Source of the DNA: CAYLOP01 sp964385305
GTDB taxonomy: Bacteria; Chloroflexota; Anaerolineae; Anaerolineales; E44-bin32
Length of the DNA stretch: 13,657 nt
Assembly (NCBI GenBank): GCA_964385305.1
Contig: CAYLOP010000084.1
Span: forward strand, 1 to 13,657
Direction of reading: 5' to 3'
Shown here: positions 1-7,865 of the stretch, piece by piece
Layout of the letters: each line of letters opens with the position of its first letter
How positions within the stretch are numbered: the stretch's first letter is position 1
Position numbers and translations under genes: made by a program
Notes under the pieces: generated by a model
Told to the model about the DNA's origin: nothing
Databases searched by the model: none
Seen by the model: the letters and a program-made list of their open reading frames with translations, nothing else

Positions 1-273
1 ACACAGGATACGATCGGGTGCCAGATCATCCAGCGTTAAGAAGGTGGCCGCCAGCAAGCCAATGTTGCGAGTCCAGTTGTTGATGACGCCCGATCCAATC
101 TTGATTCGATCGGTTACCGCCGCATAGGCGGCCATCGGAACGACGGCGTCTCGAACGAGACGCGACTCAGCCTGCCATACCGCCTCAAATCCCATTTCCT
201 CCGCGTAGCGTACACAATCCATACCGTCCCGAATATCATGAGCGTCCTGCAAATACAGACCAATCCGTCTCAT
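1..273 (-). CDS. Luciferase-like (LLM class) F420-dependent oxidoreductase, N-terminal part, cut by window edge
   Basis: The first 91 codons are present and the gene runs off the left edge with the frame open. The protein starts MRRIGLYLQDAHDIRDGMD and continues through a GFEAVWQAES strand, a VTDRIKIGSGV segment and NNWTRN. This is the usual N-terminal half-barrel pattern of bacterial luciferase-like flavin/F420 enzymes (family of F420-dependent methylenetetrahydromethanopterin reductase). The start ATG at 273 is preceded by GGGAG and lies 38 bases after the ssnA stop, so it is probably in the same operon. Because a complete F420 pathway lies upstream in the same direction, F420 rather than FMN is the likelier cofactor; that is inference. 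The substrate cannot be told from this fragment. A fossil of a close paralogue lies at 4254-4367. Confidence 0.85.
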   Translation of the reverse strand, partial: MRRIGLYLQDAHDIRDGMDCVRYAEEMGFEAVWQAESRLVRDAVVPMAAYAAVTDRIKIGSGVINNWTRNIGLLAATFLTLDDLAPDRILC

Positions 274-311
274 TGCTCTCCCACCTATACCTGGTTAAAC
301 CGATAATTTCC

Positions 312-1631
312 CTACAAACGTTTCCACATTTTCGGTGCAAGCTCGCGAGAGCGAGCCGCAATTCGCTCTTCATCTAAAGTAAGTATCTCCTTACCTCGCA
401 TTAGAATTTTACCTTTACAGACCGTCGTGTCCACCGTGGCATCCACGAGCCCAAAGATGAGGTGCCCCAGGAAGTTGTTTTCACTGAGCGGGGTCGGGGG
501 ATGGTAATCGATGATGGCAAGATCAGCCGGTCCGCCCTCGGCGATCTCACCCAGGCGTAGCCCAAACTGCCGCTCGGCGATTTCAGCGTTGTTCCACAGC
601 AGCAATTGTGGTGCCTCCAGAAAGGCCACGCGCGGATCGAGATTGTCGAGCCGGTGCAGCAAGTAGGCGCAACGCATTTGGGACAACATATCCGAGGACA
701 TCCCATCGGTCCCCAGCCCAACTAATACCCCCTTCTCGAGCAACTTCAGAACCTTCGTCACCCCAACCGCGTTGTTCATGTTCGATTCGGGGTTGTGCAC
801 CACAATAGTCTTGGTGTCAGCCAGAATCTCCATCTCAGATTCATCGATGTGAACACAGTGGACAAAGATCGATTTTTCGCCAGCGACGCCAAGGCTCTGG
901 AGTCGATTGACAGTTGGCACGCCATACTTGGCTATAGAGTCCTCACGATCCGCCGCATCTTCGGCCACGTGAATGTGGCAGCCGACGCCTGCGTCCTCAG
1001 CGATTCCCACGCAGGTTTCGACCGTTTCATCTGATACTGTGAAAGACGCATGCAAGCCCATCAAAGCCGCAATCTGCCCGTCACCCTTGCCCACCCTCTT
1101 AATGAAACGTTCATTCTCAGCGATTCCAGCCCCCGGTTCGTTTCGGTCGGAAACCTCGTAACACAGAGAGGCTCGAAGACCGGCTTGCCGAACCGCATTT
1201 TCGATAAGGTCGAGGGAGCCTTCCCTGTACGATGGAGAAGCGTGATGATCAATGATGGTGGTTGTCCCATTTCGGATACACTCGATAAGCGGGATCTGCG
1301 TCGAAAGGGTGATGTCCTCCTCCGAGAGGGCCATATCAAGCTTCCACCACAGCCGCTCCAAGATCTCAACAAAATTGGAAGCCGGCTCCCCTGGCGGAGC
1401 CATGCCGCGAGCCATGGTGGAGTAGAAATGATGGTGCGCGCATACGAACCCGGGAAGGATAATCTTGCCTGAACAATCCACGACCTCGGCGTCGGGGAAG
1501 CGGCTTGCCATATCGGCCGCTTGACCGACAGCTTCGACTCGATCACCCTCCGTTACGACAGTTGCGTCCCATAGGACGCGGTTCTCCTTGCCCAATGTTG
1601 CCACAATGCCGTTCTCAAACCGAATAGCCAT
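312..1631 (-). CDS. ssnA: SsnA-like metal-dependent amidohydrolase (chlorohydrolase/aminohydrolase family)
   Basis: A 439-residue member of the amidohydrolase superfamily (ATZ/TRZ and SsnA group), which hydrolytically removes amino or halide groups from nitrogen heterocycles. The metal-site pattern is visible: HxH at residues 66-68 (CAHHHFYS), HIHVAE at 219-224, HCVHID at 258-263 and GTDG at 307-310 with the metal Asp at 309. The length matches the SsnA family (about 440). The start at 1631 has a strong AGGAGG eight bases upstream. It follows the DPD-like fusion gene by 131 bases, in which I see no convincing promoter or terminator. In E. coli, ssnA neighbours ygfK (another DPD-like flavoprotein), so the pairing here supports a shared nucleobase-related role. 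The true substrate is unknown; guanine-, cytosine- or oxopurine-type deamination are the options. A second, frameshifted paralogue lies at 8584-9934. Confidence 0.88.
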   Translation of the reverse strand: MAIRFENGIVATLGKENRVLWDATVVTEGDRVEAVGQAADMASRFPDAEVVDCSGKIILPGFVCAHHHFYSTMARGMAPPGEPASNFVEILERLWWKLDMALSEEDITLSTQIPLIECIRNGTTTIIDHHASPSYREGSLDLIENAVRQAGLRASLCYEVSDRNEPGAGIAENERFIKRVGKGDGQIAALMGLHASFTVSDETVETCVGIAEDAGVGCHIHVAEDAADREDSIAKYGVPTVNRLQSLGVAGEKSIFVHCVHIDESEMEILADTKTIVVHNPESNMNNAVGVTKVLKLLEKGVLVGLGTDGMSSDMLSQMRCAYLLHRLDNLDPRVAFLEAPQLLLWNNAEIAERQFGLRLGEIAEGGPADLAIIDYHPPTPLSENNFLGHLIFGLVDATVDTTVCKGKILMRGKEILTLDEERIAARSRELAPKMWKRL

Positions 1632-1762
1632 TGCAAGGTCCTCCTAAGCAAAAGACTAATAGATTATCGGATGGCCCAAACTCGCTATGTTTTTCGTTGC
1701 AGTTTAACTCTTTCTATCCCAAGGGAGGACATTGATTGTGACGACGCTACTTTTCGACTTGA

Positions 1763-4267
1763 TCAGTGTTCCACCAGCATTTCGAGCTCCTCAGGTGTGC
1801 GTTCTCGCATACTGATTGCTCCAACGAAACACTTCAGCGCACAGATCGAGCAGCCAATACACTTGGCAGGATCTGATGATGGAAGTCCATCCCCATCAAG
1901 CTCAATGGCCAGATAGGGACAGCGAACACAATTTCCACAGGAGACGCAAAGGTCATGGTTGAATTCGGACACCTTCTTGACCGGTGTTAATTCCATGAAG
2001 TCGGTGATCGCCTCAGGTTGGGCGATCCCAATGAGCTCATTGACCGACTTGATCCCTCGGTCTTGCATGAGATAGGCGGTGCCGGACTCAAGTTCCTTGA
2101 TAATCCCATATCCGTGTTTTATGGCAATCGTGCAGAACTGAACCGTCCTCACGCCCAGGGCCAAGAAGTTCATGGCAGCCTTGTAATCCATCGGACCGGC
2201 GTTGCCCGAGATGGCAATGCCCTCCGGCACGGATTTGGCCAACGAGAGATACGAAATCGGTGCGACTCCCTCGCCACTCATGCCAACCACGATGCCCTCC
2301 TCCCACACTCGCTTGCCATTAGATGAGCGTAGGGCCAGCGTGGGGAAGCTGTTGGCCAAGGTGACGCCTGCTTTCTTGTCCGGATACCGCTCAAAGACCT
2401 CACGAATGGCTCGCAGGATCGGAACGATGGATGTCACCGCGGCAGTCAACTTGAAAAGCTTTGGAATCTCCGGGGAACCGACAGCCATGATCCAGTCGAT
2501 GATCTTGGCCGTGAGGGCTGCATTTTGCGAGACGATGTCACCCTCGGTCCCATCGCCGCCCTGCGGGCAAGACAGCGAGTACTCAATGCCCATCGCCCCC
2601 GCAGCTTCGAGCTTGCGGGTGTTGGACTGCCATGCCGCAGCGTCGGCTTCATCATCACCGCTCACCGGTCCTCCGGTTGAAGCCATAGTGAGACGATCCG
2701 GCCACGCTTTCACCAGTTGTTCGACCTCACGGCAAACCCGGTCGAGGTTATGCCCCGATACGTTATCGCAGTTGGCATACGTGTAAGGACCGAAGGTGAA
2801 CATGTACTCCGAAGGTATGTGGATGGGGACGTCATCAAAGGCGGTCTTCATGATGGCGCCAGCCCAACCAGCTTCGTAGGCTTTGGTCATCTGTTCCAGG
2901 CCGTCCGTGGGCGGACCAGCCGAGAGCAAGTAGGGCGAGAGAATCGTGCGTCCAAAGAAATCCGTCTCCAATGAAACGGGCACACGATTGAAGCCCGGTA
3001 AGGAGAAAGTAGATTTAGTAAGTTTCTCAAACACGGGCTTCTGCTTATTCTTCAGGTAGGCATCGATTTCAAGCGCGGCGTTCTTCCCCGATGCCGCTGC
3101 CTCCACCACACTCTTTGGTCCGGTTGCCAGGTCGCCCGCATAGAAAAGGCCTTCGACCTGATCAACCGCAAGCGTGGGCCGCATCCCGATCGCCATGACG
3201 ACGGAATCGATATCCTCCCTAAAGCTCTTCGACCCGCTCACATCGACAACATTGGCTGGGAGGAATGGTTTGTCCTCCGGGAGCTGGACTCTGATGGTCT
3301 CGATGCCTGTGACGCCCCCCTCATCCGCCCTGATCCCGCTCGCCCGGATGCGGCCGTTCACCTCGATGTCGTAATCGAGCAGTTCCTGGCGTTCCTTGGT
3401 CGTGAGCGACATCTCAGACAGCTTCTCCAGCATGAAGAGTTCGACGTGTTTGGCACCTCGCACCTTGGCAGTGACAGCGCAGTCGACCGCTGTTGCCCCT
3501 CCGCCGATGACCGCCACGCGGCCCTCAAAGTTGTGTGCCTGTGGGTCTGCTAGTAGATCGACCATCTGGACGGCCATATCCTCGTTCTTGATGCCGAGGC
3601 TTAGCGGTTTCCACAGGCCAGAAGCCACACAAACAGCGTCGTAGCCCTGTGAAAGAAGCTCTTTTGGATCATCGACTTTCGATCCCAACTTCGGAGAAAT
3701 CTCCCCAAGGCCCAGGACGAAGTCAATATCCGTCTTGACCACATTCTTTTCCAGCCGGTGGTCTGGAATGAGCGCCATCATGCCGCCGAGCTGATCGCGG
3801 GCCTCAAAGATGTCGACAGCGTACCCTATCTGCGCTAAAGAGCCCGCGGCTGCCAGCCCAGCAGGCCCACCGCCAATAACCGCGATTTTCATTCCGTTGG
3901 GCTCCGGTGTGGAAAAACTCGGGATCCCACCCAGGCGTTTGGCTTTCTCAACCAGGGTCGCCTGTACCCGAGGGATGTCAATCGCTCCATCGAAAAGCTT
4001 GCGCGAACAGGCGGCCATGCAGTGGCCCTCGGGACAAACCAAACCACACACACCGCCGAGAGGGTTGTTGCGCATGATCTCGCCGGCTGACCGCCGGATA
4101 TCTGAGGGAAACCCCTCGCGTGCGGCCATTATGAAGTCAAAAGGCGAGCAGTCACACGGACAAGCTGCTTGGCACGGCTTCTCTTCGCAGTATTCGCAGC
4201 GGAGGAGTTCAGTTTGAAGTTGAAGATCGGTTAAAAAGAGATCGGAACCATACCTATCCTTCATCAT
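1763..4267 (-). CDS. Dihydropyrimidine-dehydrogenase-like fusion: Fe-S/FAD/NAD(P) domains, FMN barrel and 2x[4Fe-4S]
   Basis: An 834-residue soluble redox enzyme with the domain order of mammalian dihydropyrimidine dehydrogenase (bacterial PreT followed by PreA). An N-terminal Fe-S helical domain has Cys 24, 27, 32, 36, 38, 40, 74, 78, 83 and 87. An FAD motif GGGPAG is at 132-137 and an NAD(P) motif GGGATA at 255-260. A dihydroorotate-dehydrogenase-like FMN barrel spans about 423-750, and the ferredoxin tail has Cys 774/777/780/783 and 803/806/809/813. The DPD active-site SCP is kept (Ser566, Cys567), but the substrate-holding Asn of DPD is Ser564 here, so the substrate may not be uracil/thymine. 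I chose ATG 4267 because GGAGG lies eight bases upstream; the longer start at 4282 has no such site. Expected chemistry is NAD(P)H-linked reduction of a pyrimidine-like ring. E. coli YgfK is a related but differently arranged relative. Confidence 0.88.
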   Translation of the reverse strand: MMKDRYGSDLFLTDLQLQTELLRCEYCEEKPCQAACPCDCSPFDFIMAAREGFPSDIRRSAGEIMRNNPLGGVCGLVCPEGHCMAACSRKLFDGAIDIPRVQATLVEKAKRLGGIPSFSTPEPNGMKIAVIGGGPAGLAAAGSLAQIGYAVDIFEARDQLGGMMALIPDHRLEKNVVKTDIDFVLGLGEISPKLGSKVDDPKELLSQGYDAVCVASGLWKPLSLGIKNEDMAVQMVDLLADPQAHNFEGRVAVIGGGATAVDCAVTAKVRGAKHVELFMLEKLSEMSLTTKERQELLDYDIEVNGRIRASGIRADEGGVTGIETIRVQLPEDKPFLPANVVDVSGSKSFREDIDSVVMAIGMRPTLAVDQVEGLFYAGDLATGPKSVVEAAASGKNAALEIDAYLKNKQKPVFEKLTKSTFSLPGFNRVPVSLETDFFGRTILSPYLLSAGPPTDGLEQMTKAYEAGWAGAIMKTAFDDVPIHIPSEYMFTFGPYTYANCDNVSGHNLDRVCREVEQLVKAWPDRLTMASTGGPVSGDDEADAAAWQSNTRKLEAAGAMGIEYSLSCPQGGDGTEGDIVSQNAALTAKIIDWIMAVGSPEIPKLFKLTAAVTSIVPILRAIREVFERYPDKKAGVTLANSFPTLALRSSNGKRVWEEGIVVGMSGEGVAPISYLSLAKSVPEGIAISGNAGPMDYKAAMNFLALGVRTVQFCTIAIKHGYGIIKELESGTAYLMQDRGIKSVNELIGIAQPEAITDFMELTPVKKVSEFNHDLCVSCGNCVRCPYLAIELDGDGLPSSDPAKCIGCSICALKCFVGAISMRERTPEELEMLVEH

Positions 4268-4367
4268 CAGGGTGGCCTCCATTCTTGTTCGTCAATTGAA
4301 CGTAATCCAATCCATCGCGCAAATCATGGGCATCTTGCAGGTAAAGTGCGACTCGCTCACTGGTCAT
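4254..4367 (-). pseudogene. Fossil N-terminus of a second luciferase-like (LLM) oxidoreductase gene
   Basis: A 37-codon frame starting two codons after the cofC stop begins (TAG, ATC, then ATG), with GAGGAG inside the cofC end as its binding site. Its residues 8-19, LYLQDAHDLRDG, match residues 7-18 of the luciferase-like protein at the left edge (LYLQDAHDIRDG), and similarity goes on through D-x-V at about residue 23. It then breaks off into unrelated sequence (QLTNKNGG) and a stop at 4254-4256, inside the start of the DPD-like gene. The simplest reading is a paralogous luciferase-like gene cut after about 23 codons, with the break near 4299. The remnant keeps a start codon and binding site and may still pass ribosomes from cofC to the DPD-like gene. 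It cannot encode a working enzyme. Confidence 0.72.
4276..4280 (-). promoter_or_regulatory. Ribosome binding site that decides the start of the DPD-like gene
   Basis: GGAGG on the minus strand, eight bases before ATG 4267. It argues against the upstream in-frame ATG at 4282, which would add MEATL and lacks a Shine-Dalgarno match. The site lies inside the fossil reading frame 4254-4367, so ribosomes finishing that short frame stop about 13 bases inside the next gene, which favours coupling. Confidence 0.7.
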
Positions 4368-4370
4368 GAT

Positions 4371-4997
4371 CTACTCCTCGGTTTCCTTTGCACGTACTTT
4401 TTTTCGCGCAGCGCGAAACAATTCAAGATCTTCTGGAACATCCAGATCCAATTCGAGTGAAGGAAGTTCACATATCTCCACCCGCGCCCCAGCGGATTTC
4501 GCGCGTTCTAGATGGCGATTGTAGCTCTCCGGACCAAATTCGTATTCGATGATACCGGGTGGCGACATGAGCAGCGCATTGGTCCCGGTGCCATGTCGAT
4601 CCGGCGAAATGACGACAACCGGCGGATCCTTCGCTGCGGCGATCAGGATTTCGATGTCTTCTCTGGTAAGCAATGGGAGGTCTGCGGGAAGCACAAGCAC
4701 TGCGGAAACACCATAGCCGCGCGCGATAACTGTCGCCCGAACCAACGCTTGGTTAAGCTGCGGCGTCCCTCGCTCAGTCACCGTCCGAGCTCCGTGCCCG
4801 CGCGCCAGGGCAAGCGCTTGCGTATCCCTGCTAACGACGAGCATCCGTTCGATTCGCGGGACGCTTGCGAGCACATCAAGCGTGTGGAGCAACATCTCTT
4901 GGCTTAGTAGTGCGCGTTCCTCCCTCGAGAGAACACCCGAAAGCCTGGATTTTGACCGCTTAAGTGGTTTAACTGGAACGATCGCCCACAGTGTCAT
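4371..4997 (-). CDS. cofC: 2-phospho-L-lactate / phosphoenolpyruvate guanylyltransferase (CofC/FbiD)
   Basis: A 208-residue nucleotidyltransferase that joins GMP from GTP to a three-carbon phosphate, giving the activated donor used by CofD in F420 synthesis. Visible motifs are VPVKPLKRSKSRL at 7-19 (nucleotide loop), LNQAL at 81-85, PADLPLL at 104-110 (metal-binding strand), Asp133 and RHGTGTNAL at 134-142, FGPES at 154-158 and LDLDVPEDL at 183-191. The full family length is present. Its ATG overlaps the cofD stop as ATGA, so translation is probably coupled. Whether the substrate is 2-phospholactate (archaeal CofC) or phosphoenolpyruvate (mycobacterial FbiD) cannot be read from the sequence by eye. 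The FbiB-like nitroreductase upstream favours the phosphoenolpyruvate route. Confidence 0.93.
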   Translation of the reverse strand: MTLWAIVPVKPLKRSKSRLSGVLSREERALLSQEMLLHTLDVLASVPRIERMLVVSRDTQALALARGHGARTVTERGTPQLNQALVRATVIARGYGVSAVLVLPADLPLLTREDIEILIAAAKDPPVVVISPDRHGTGTNALLMSPPGIIEYEFGPESYNRHLERAKSAGARVEICELPSLELDLDVPEDLELFRAARKKVRAKETEE

Positions 4998-5947
4998 CGA
5001 ACCTCCACTGGGTCGAGCAATGTTGAGAGAAACGCCATGACCTCAAGGGCAAGTTGACGACGGTCGTCCACTCCCCTCATCACGGTGTTCGATACTAAGA
5101 CTCTCATGCCCAACTGACGAATTTCCTCTGCAAGCAAGTGGTCCTCTTGATCACATACGAATCCTGTTAAGGTCTGACGGTAATGCTCAGCAACGGCCAA
5201 AGCCGAAGGTGCTACTCCGAGCTCACGATACATTTTATCAGCAGGTCCTTTGATCGCTTTCCCACCAATTATCGGTGAAACACCTACGACGGGTTTGGTT
5301 TGGATCGCGGTCTGGATTCCGGGTACTGCCAGGATTGGATCGATGCTCACCCACGGATTGGATGGACAGAATACAACGGCATCCGCAGTCGATAGGGCTT
5401 CGACCACACCCGGTGCAGGTCTTGCCAGCTCCACGCCTTGAAACCGAAACCCACATACAACTGGCTCGCATCGTTGAGCCACAAAATATTCTTGAAACGG
5501 AAGCTCAACCTCCGGGGTAAGGACTATTGTTCTTACGGGATCATCCGACATCGGGAGAACCTGTACACCAATGTTAAAGCGTTCACAAACCTGTCGCGTG
5601 ACCTCACTTAAAACCCATCCCGATTGCAGTCTCCGCGTTCGCTCGACATGCAGTGCCAGGTCCTTATCCCCTAATCGGAACCAGGTTGGCCCTCCCAGCT
5701 CGTCAAGCGTTTCCAAGAAATTCCACGTCTCTCCTGTCCGTCCCCAACCTGTTTTAGGATTTGCGACGCCTGCGAGTGTGTACACAACGGTGTCGAGGTC
5801 TGGGCAAATATAAAGTCCTACATGCTCAAGATCATCACCCGTGTTCACAATCACGGTCAGGTTCTCAGGAGGTAAAACACGGGCCAAACCATCAACAAGC
5901 TTCGCACCCCCTACGCCGCCTGCAAGCGCAACGACTTTCATCGCCAT
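4994..5947 (-). CDS. cofD: 2-phospho-L-lactate transferase (CofD/FbiA), makes F420-0 or dehydro-F420-0
   Basis: A 317-residue transferase that moves the phospholactyl or phosphoenolpyruvyl group from the GDP-linked donor to the deazaflavin Fo. Clear family motifs are GGVGGAKL at 10-17, NTGDD at 35-39 followed by GLYICPDLDTVVYTLAG, the NPKTGWGRTGETW segment at 63-75, CPSNPW near 195, and VGVSPIIGGKAIKGPADKM further on. The gene starts either at ATG 5947 or two codons later at 5941. The second forms a perfect ATGA overlap with the stop of the nitroreductase gene, and an AGGG lies a suitable distance before the first. The 3' end overlaps cofC by four bases. Fo synthase (fbiC or cofG/cofH) is not in this window, so it must be elsewhere. 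Confidence 0.94.
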   Translation of the reverse strand: MAMKVVALAGGVGGAKLVDGLARVLPPENLTVIVNTGDDLEHVGLYICPDLDTVVYTLAGVANPKTGWGRTGETWNFLETLDELGGPTWFRLGDKDLALHVERTRRLQSGWVLSEVTRQVCERFNIGVQVLPMSDDPVRTIVLTPEVELPFQEYFVAQRCEPVVCGFRFQGVELARPAPGVVEALSTADAVVFCPSNPWVSIDPILAVPGIQTAIQTKPVVGVSPIIGGKAIKGPADKMYRELGVAPSALAVAEHYRQTLTGFVCDQEDHLLAEEIRQLGMRVLVSNTVMRGVDDRRQLALEVMAFLSTLLDPVEVR

Positions 5948-6549
5948 AATGAAACCCTATCAACCGGCATACGTTCGCGCTTCTTCCCTTCATCACGAGG
6001 GTGACCCAGTAAAACCAAGCCTTGAGGTTCCCATCCGTGCGGCAGATCAAGTGCATCTTTCGCCGCCTGCGGAGCAAAGATCGGGGCACATAACCAACAT
6101 GCACCCAATCGCTCGGCACGCGCCGCATACATAAGATTGTAACCCGCCATGGCAACACCCTGCACAGCCATCAGGTATTCGGCTCGTAAGCGTTCTTCAT
6201 CGGGATAACGATCCGACCCTTCCATCGTGAGGCACAGGAGTATAGCAAGAGGTGCGCCGCAGATGCGTGCATAGGAAAGAAGTACATCCTTCTCAATATC
6301 TACAAGGTCATCGCCATCGGCAAGACGGTCCTCACGCAAGCGCGCACCCATCGCTTCTGCGAGTCTCTGCTTGGCATCATCTTCGGCCAAGACCACAAAA
6401 CGCCACGGTTGGGAATTGTGTGCGGAGGGAGCCCGGCAAGCGATTCGCAGCAAATTTTCTACAACTGCTGTGGGAATCGGTTCATTCTTGAAGGCGCGAA
6501 TCGATCTCCAATCTTCCAGGAAATTCTGCAGATTATCCTTGGAACTCAT
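5938..6549 (-). CDS. FMN nitroreductase-family protein, like the FbiB C-terminal domain (probable dehydro-F420-0 reductase)
   Basis: A 203-residue nitroreductase-fold flavoprotein. The N-terminal RSIRAF (15-20) and the APSAHNSQPWRF stretch (40-51) are FMN-binding features of this fold. The second half has the helix GYNLMYAARAERLGACW. In mycobacteria the same kind of domain is fused to the C-terminus of the CofE domain in FbiB and reduces dehydro-F420-0 to F420-0. Here it is a separate gene between a PPOX protein and cofD, and it shares ATGA overlaps with both (its start with the PPOX stop, its stop with the cofD start). That context makes a role in F420 maturation the best guess. The alternatives are a BluB-like or general nitroreductase. 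Fold certain; exact reaction inferred. Confidence 0.78.
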   Translation of the reverse strand: MSSKDNLQNFLEDWRSIRAFKNEPIPTAVVENLLRIACRAPSAHNSQPWRFVVLAEDDAKQRLAEAMGARLREDRLADGDDLVDIEKDVLLSYARICGAPLAILLCLTMEGSDRYPDEERLRAEYLMAVQGVAMAGYNLMYAARAERLGACWLCAPIFAPQAAKDALDLPHGWEPQGLVLLGHPRDEGKKRERMPVDRVSLWR

Positions 6550-6947
6550 TCCATAGCACTCACAGATACAGGTTGAATGCGATAGATCACACGGACCTGA
6601 CCCTCAGGCACAGGAAATATCCCTCCATCGGTGTATTTTGCGGCAAGTCGATCGATATGGTCACGCGCTCCCTCTTCGCTCTTTGAAACCACCTTGCCTC
6701 GAATTTGTAAATGTCGATAAGGATTCCCTGGGTCGACAATTGCAATCGCAACATGGGGACGTGCGCTCATATTGCGATCTTTCACTCGCCCCCGTGCGGT
6801 GTTGATGCGAATGTGGTCATCATCCACATCAAACCAGACCGGTGTCACCTGAGGCGTGCCATCTGCCATCACGGTTGCCAGAAAAGCCATCGCGCGCGTT
6901 TCATCTTCCAACAAATCACGATGAGAATCTGGGATTTTCTCACTCAT
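6546..6947 (-). CDS. PPOX-class (pyridoxamine 5'-phosphate oxidase-like) probable F420-dependent protein
   Basis: A 133-residue split-barrel flavin/deazaflavin-binding protein of the Rv1155-like group. Typical features are AFLATVMADGTPQVTPVWFD at 16-35, the INTARGRVKDRN segment at 48-59 that contacts the cofactor phosphate in this family, and AIAIVDPGNPYRHLQIRGKV at 72-91. Members usually bind F420 or FMN and are either small reductases or cofactor-binding proteins of unknown substrate. Because the gene is inside the F420 biosynthesis block, F420 is the likely ligand. The Shine-Dalgarno match before ATG 6947 is weak. The 144 bases upstream, back to cofE, hold no gene I can support. Its stop overlaps the nitroreductase start (ATGA). 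Confidence 0.83.
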   Translation of the reverse strand: MSEKIPDSHRDLLEDETRAMAFLATVMADGTPQVTPVWFDVDDDHIRINTARGRVKDRNMSARPHVAIAIVDPGNPYRHLQIRGKVVSKSEEGARDHIDRLAAKYTDGGIFPVPEGQVRVIYRIQPVSVSAME

Positions 6948-7091
6948 ATCCGCATCTCAACTAATCTCAGCCAACCCATGGCAGGTAAGCCTGCGCCTAG
7001 ACCCTTCCCCCCTTGCTATAGCTTCCATTCCATGTTGCAGTACCTCATAACGTCCACACAAATCAAAAATGCATGCATTCCTGCACGTCGA

Positions 7092-7865
7092 TCATCGAAA
7101 CAGGTCATCCTTCTCAGGGCGTAGGATCTCCTGCAACGAGGCTTCGCGAAGCGGATAGGGCATGCCACGAGCATGCACAACCGGCCGGCTTTCATCAGCC
7201 TGTCCCATGAGAACAGAAGCAGCGGCAGCCACTTCATCACCCAAACCAACTTCCGTTGTTCTCAAAGGAACATTGAAGAGATCTGATCTTCCGCGCAAAT
7301 CGAGAAGTGCGGGAACTCCGGATACGCCAATCATCGTGCCCACCGTCCCCAGTCTCCACGCACGACCATGGGAGTCGATAATCAGAACTCCGATCTCCAC
7401 ACCAGAAACCTCTTGAAGTCGCGCTCGTAACTTTAGTGCGGAGGCATCAGGATCGGAGGGCAACATCAAAACCCAATCCCTGGTCTGCCCTCCTGCATCA
7501 GGGACATTGGAATGATCCAATCCAGCGTTAGCGCATACGAAACCGAGGCGGTGTTCGACAATGATTACCCCCTCCCGCACCCTGAGAACCCTGTTGCTTT
7601 CCGCTAAGAGAACTTCCACCAATCGCGGATCCTTCCCGCTGATTTCCGCGAGTCGGACCGCTTCTGCAGAGGGCACGACCTGCGTTAAATGGCATGCCCG
7701 GTCCTCCGCCTTGGAGACAACCTTTGAGGACACTACGATGATATCGCCGTGCTGTAAGACAATTTCGGCGCGCGTGAGCCCTTCGAGAATAAGGGTCGCT
7801 AAATCATCCCCTGCGCGGATGAGTGGCATCCCCGGCAGGGCGGTAAGCACGAACTGTGTCGTCAT
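7092..7865 (-). CDS. cofE: Coenzyme F420-0:L-glutamate ligase (CofE)
   Basis: A 257-residue, single-domain CofE, which adds one or more L-glutamates to F420-0 with GTP. Motifs in order are GDIIVVSSKVVSKAE at 40-54, CANAGLDHSNV at 111-121, LPSDPDASA at 135-143, DSHGRAWRLGTVGTMIGVSG at 164-183, DLRGRSDLF at 189-197 and VGLGDEVAAAASVLMGQADE at 206-225. The length matches archaeal CofE and the N-terminal domain of FbiB. The nitroreductase domain fused in FbiB is absent here and is encoded separately at 5938-6549. The ATG at 7865 overlaps the npdG stop as ATGA, so the two are translated together. Confidence 0.95.
   Translation of the reverse strand: MTTQFVLTALPGMPLIRAGDDLATLILEGLTRAEIVLQHGDIIVVSSKVVSKAEDRACHLTQVVPSAEAVRLAEISGKDPRLVEVLLAESNRVLRVREGVIIVEHRLGFVCANAGLDHSNVPDAGGQTRDWVLMLPSDPDASALKLRARLQEVSGVEIGVLIIDSHGRAWRLGTVGTMIGVSGVPALLDLRGRSDLFNVPLRTTEVGLGDEVAAAASVLMGQADESRPVVHARGMPYPLREASLQEILRPEKDDLFR

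Noticed and set aside
1..273. RutA-type pyrimidine monooxygenase as the identity of the luciferase-like gene
   Set aside because: Pyrimidine context makes it tempting, but no other rut genes are present and the F420 pathway in the same operon favours an F420 enzyme. The fragment is too short to decide.
1050..1472. Open plus-strand frame of 140 codons inside the ssnA region
   Set aside because: It is antisense to a gene with full metal-site motifs and a strong binding site. Its own sequence has no recognisable domain. Other plus-strand frames, such as 2202-2786 and 11866-12387, are the same kind of shadow.
2540..2600. Idea that the DPD-like protein has lost its catalytic Cys
   Set aside because: The proton-donor Cys of DPD lies in the NLSCP segment, and SLSCP keeps that Cys (567). 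Only the preceding Asn is changed.
4268..4282. Longer start (MEATL) for the DPD-like gene at ATG 4282
   Set aside because: There is no binding site at a workable distance, whereas GGAGG is eight bases before ATG 4267 and DPD-like proteins need no such extension.
6981..6994. Hairpin GCAGG-TAAG-CCTGC in the cofE-PPOX gap as a terminator
   Set aside because: The stem is only five pairs with no U-run, and the genes on both sides belong to the same pathway.
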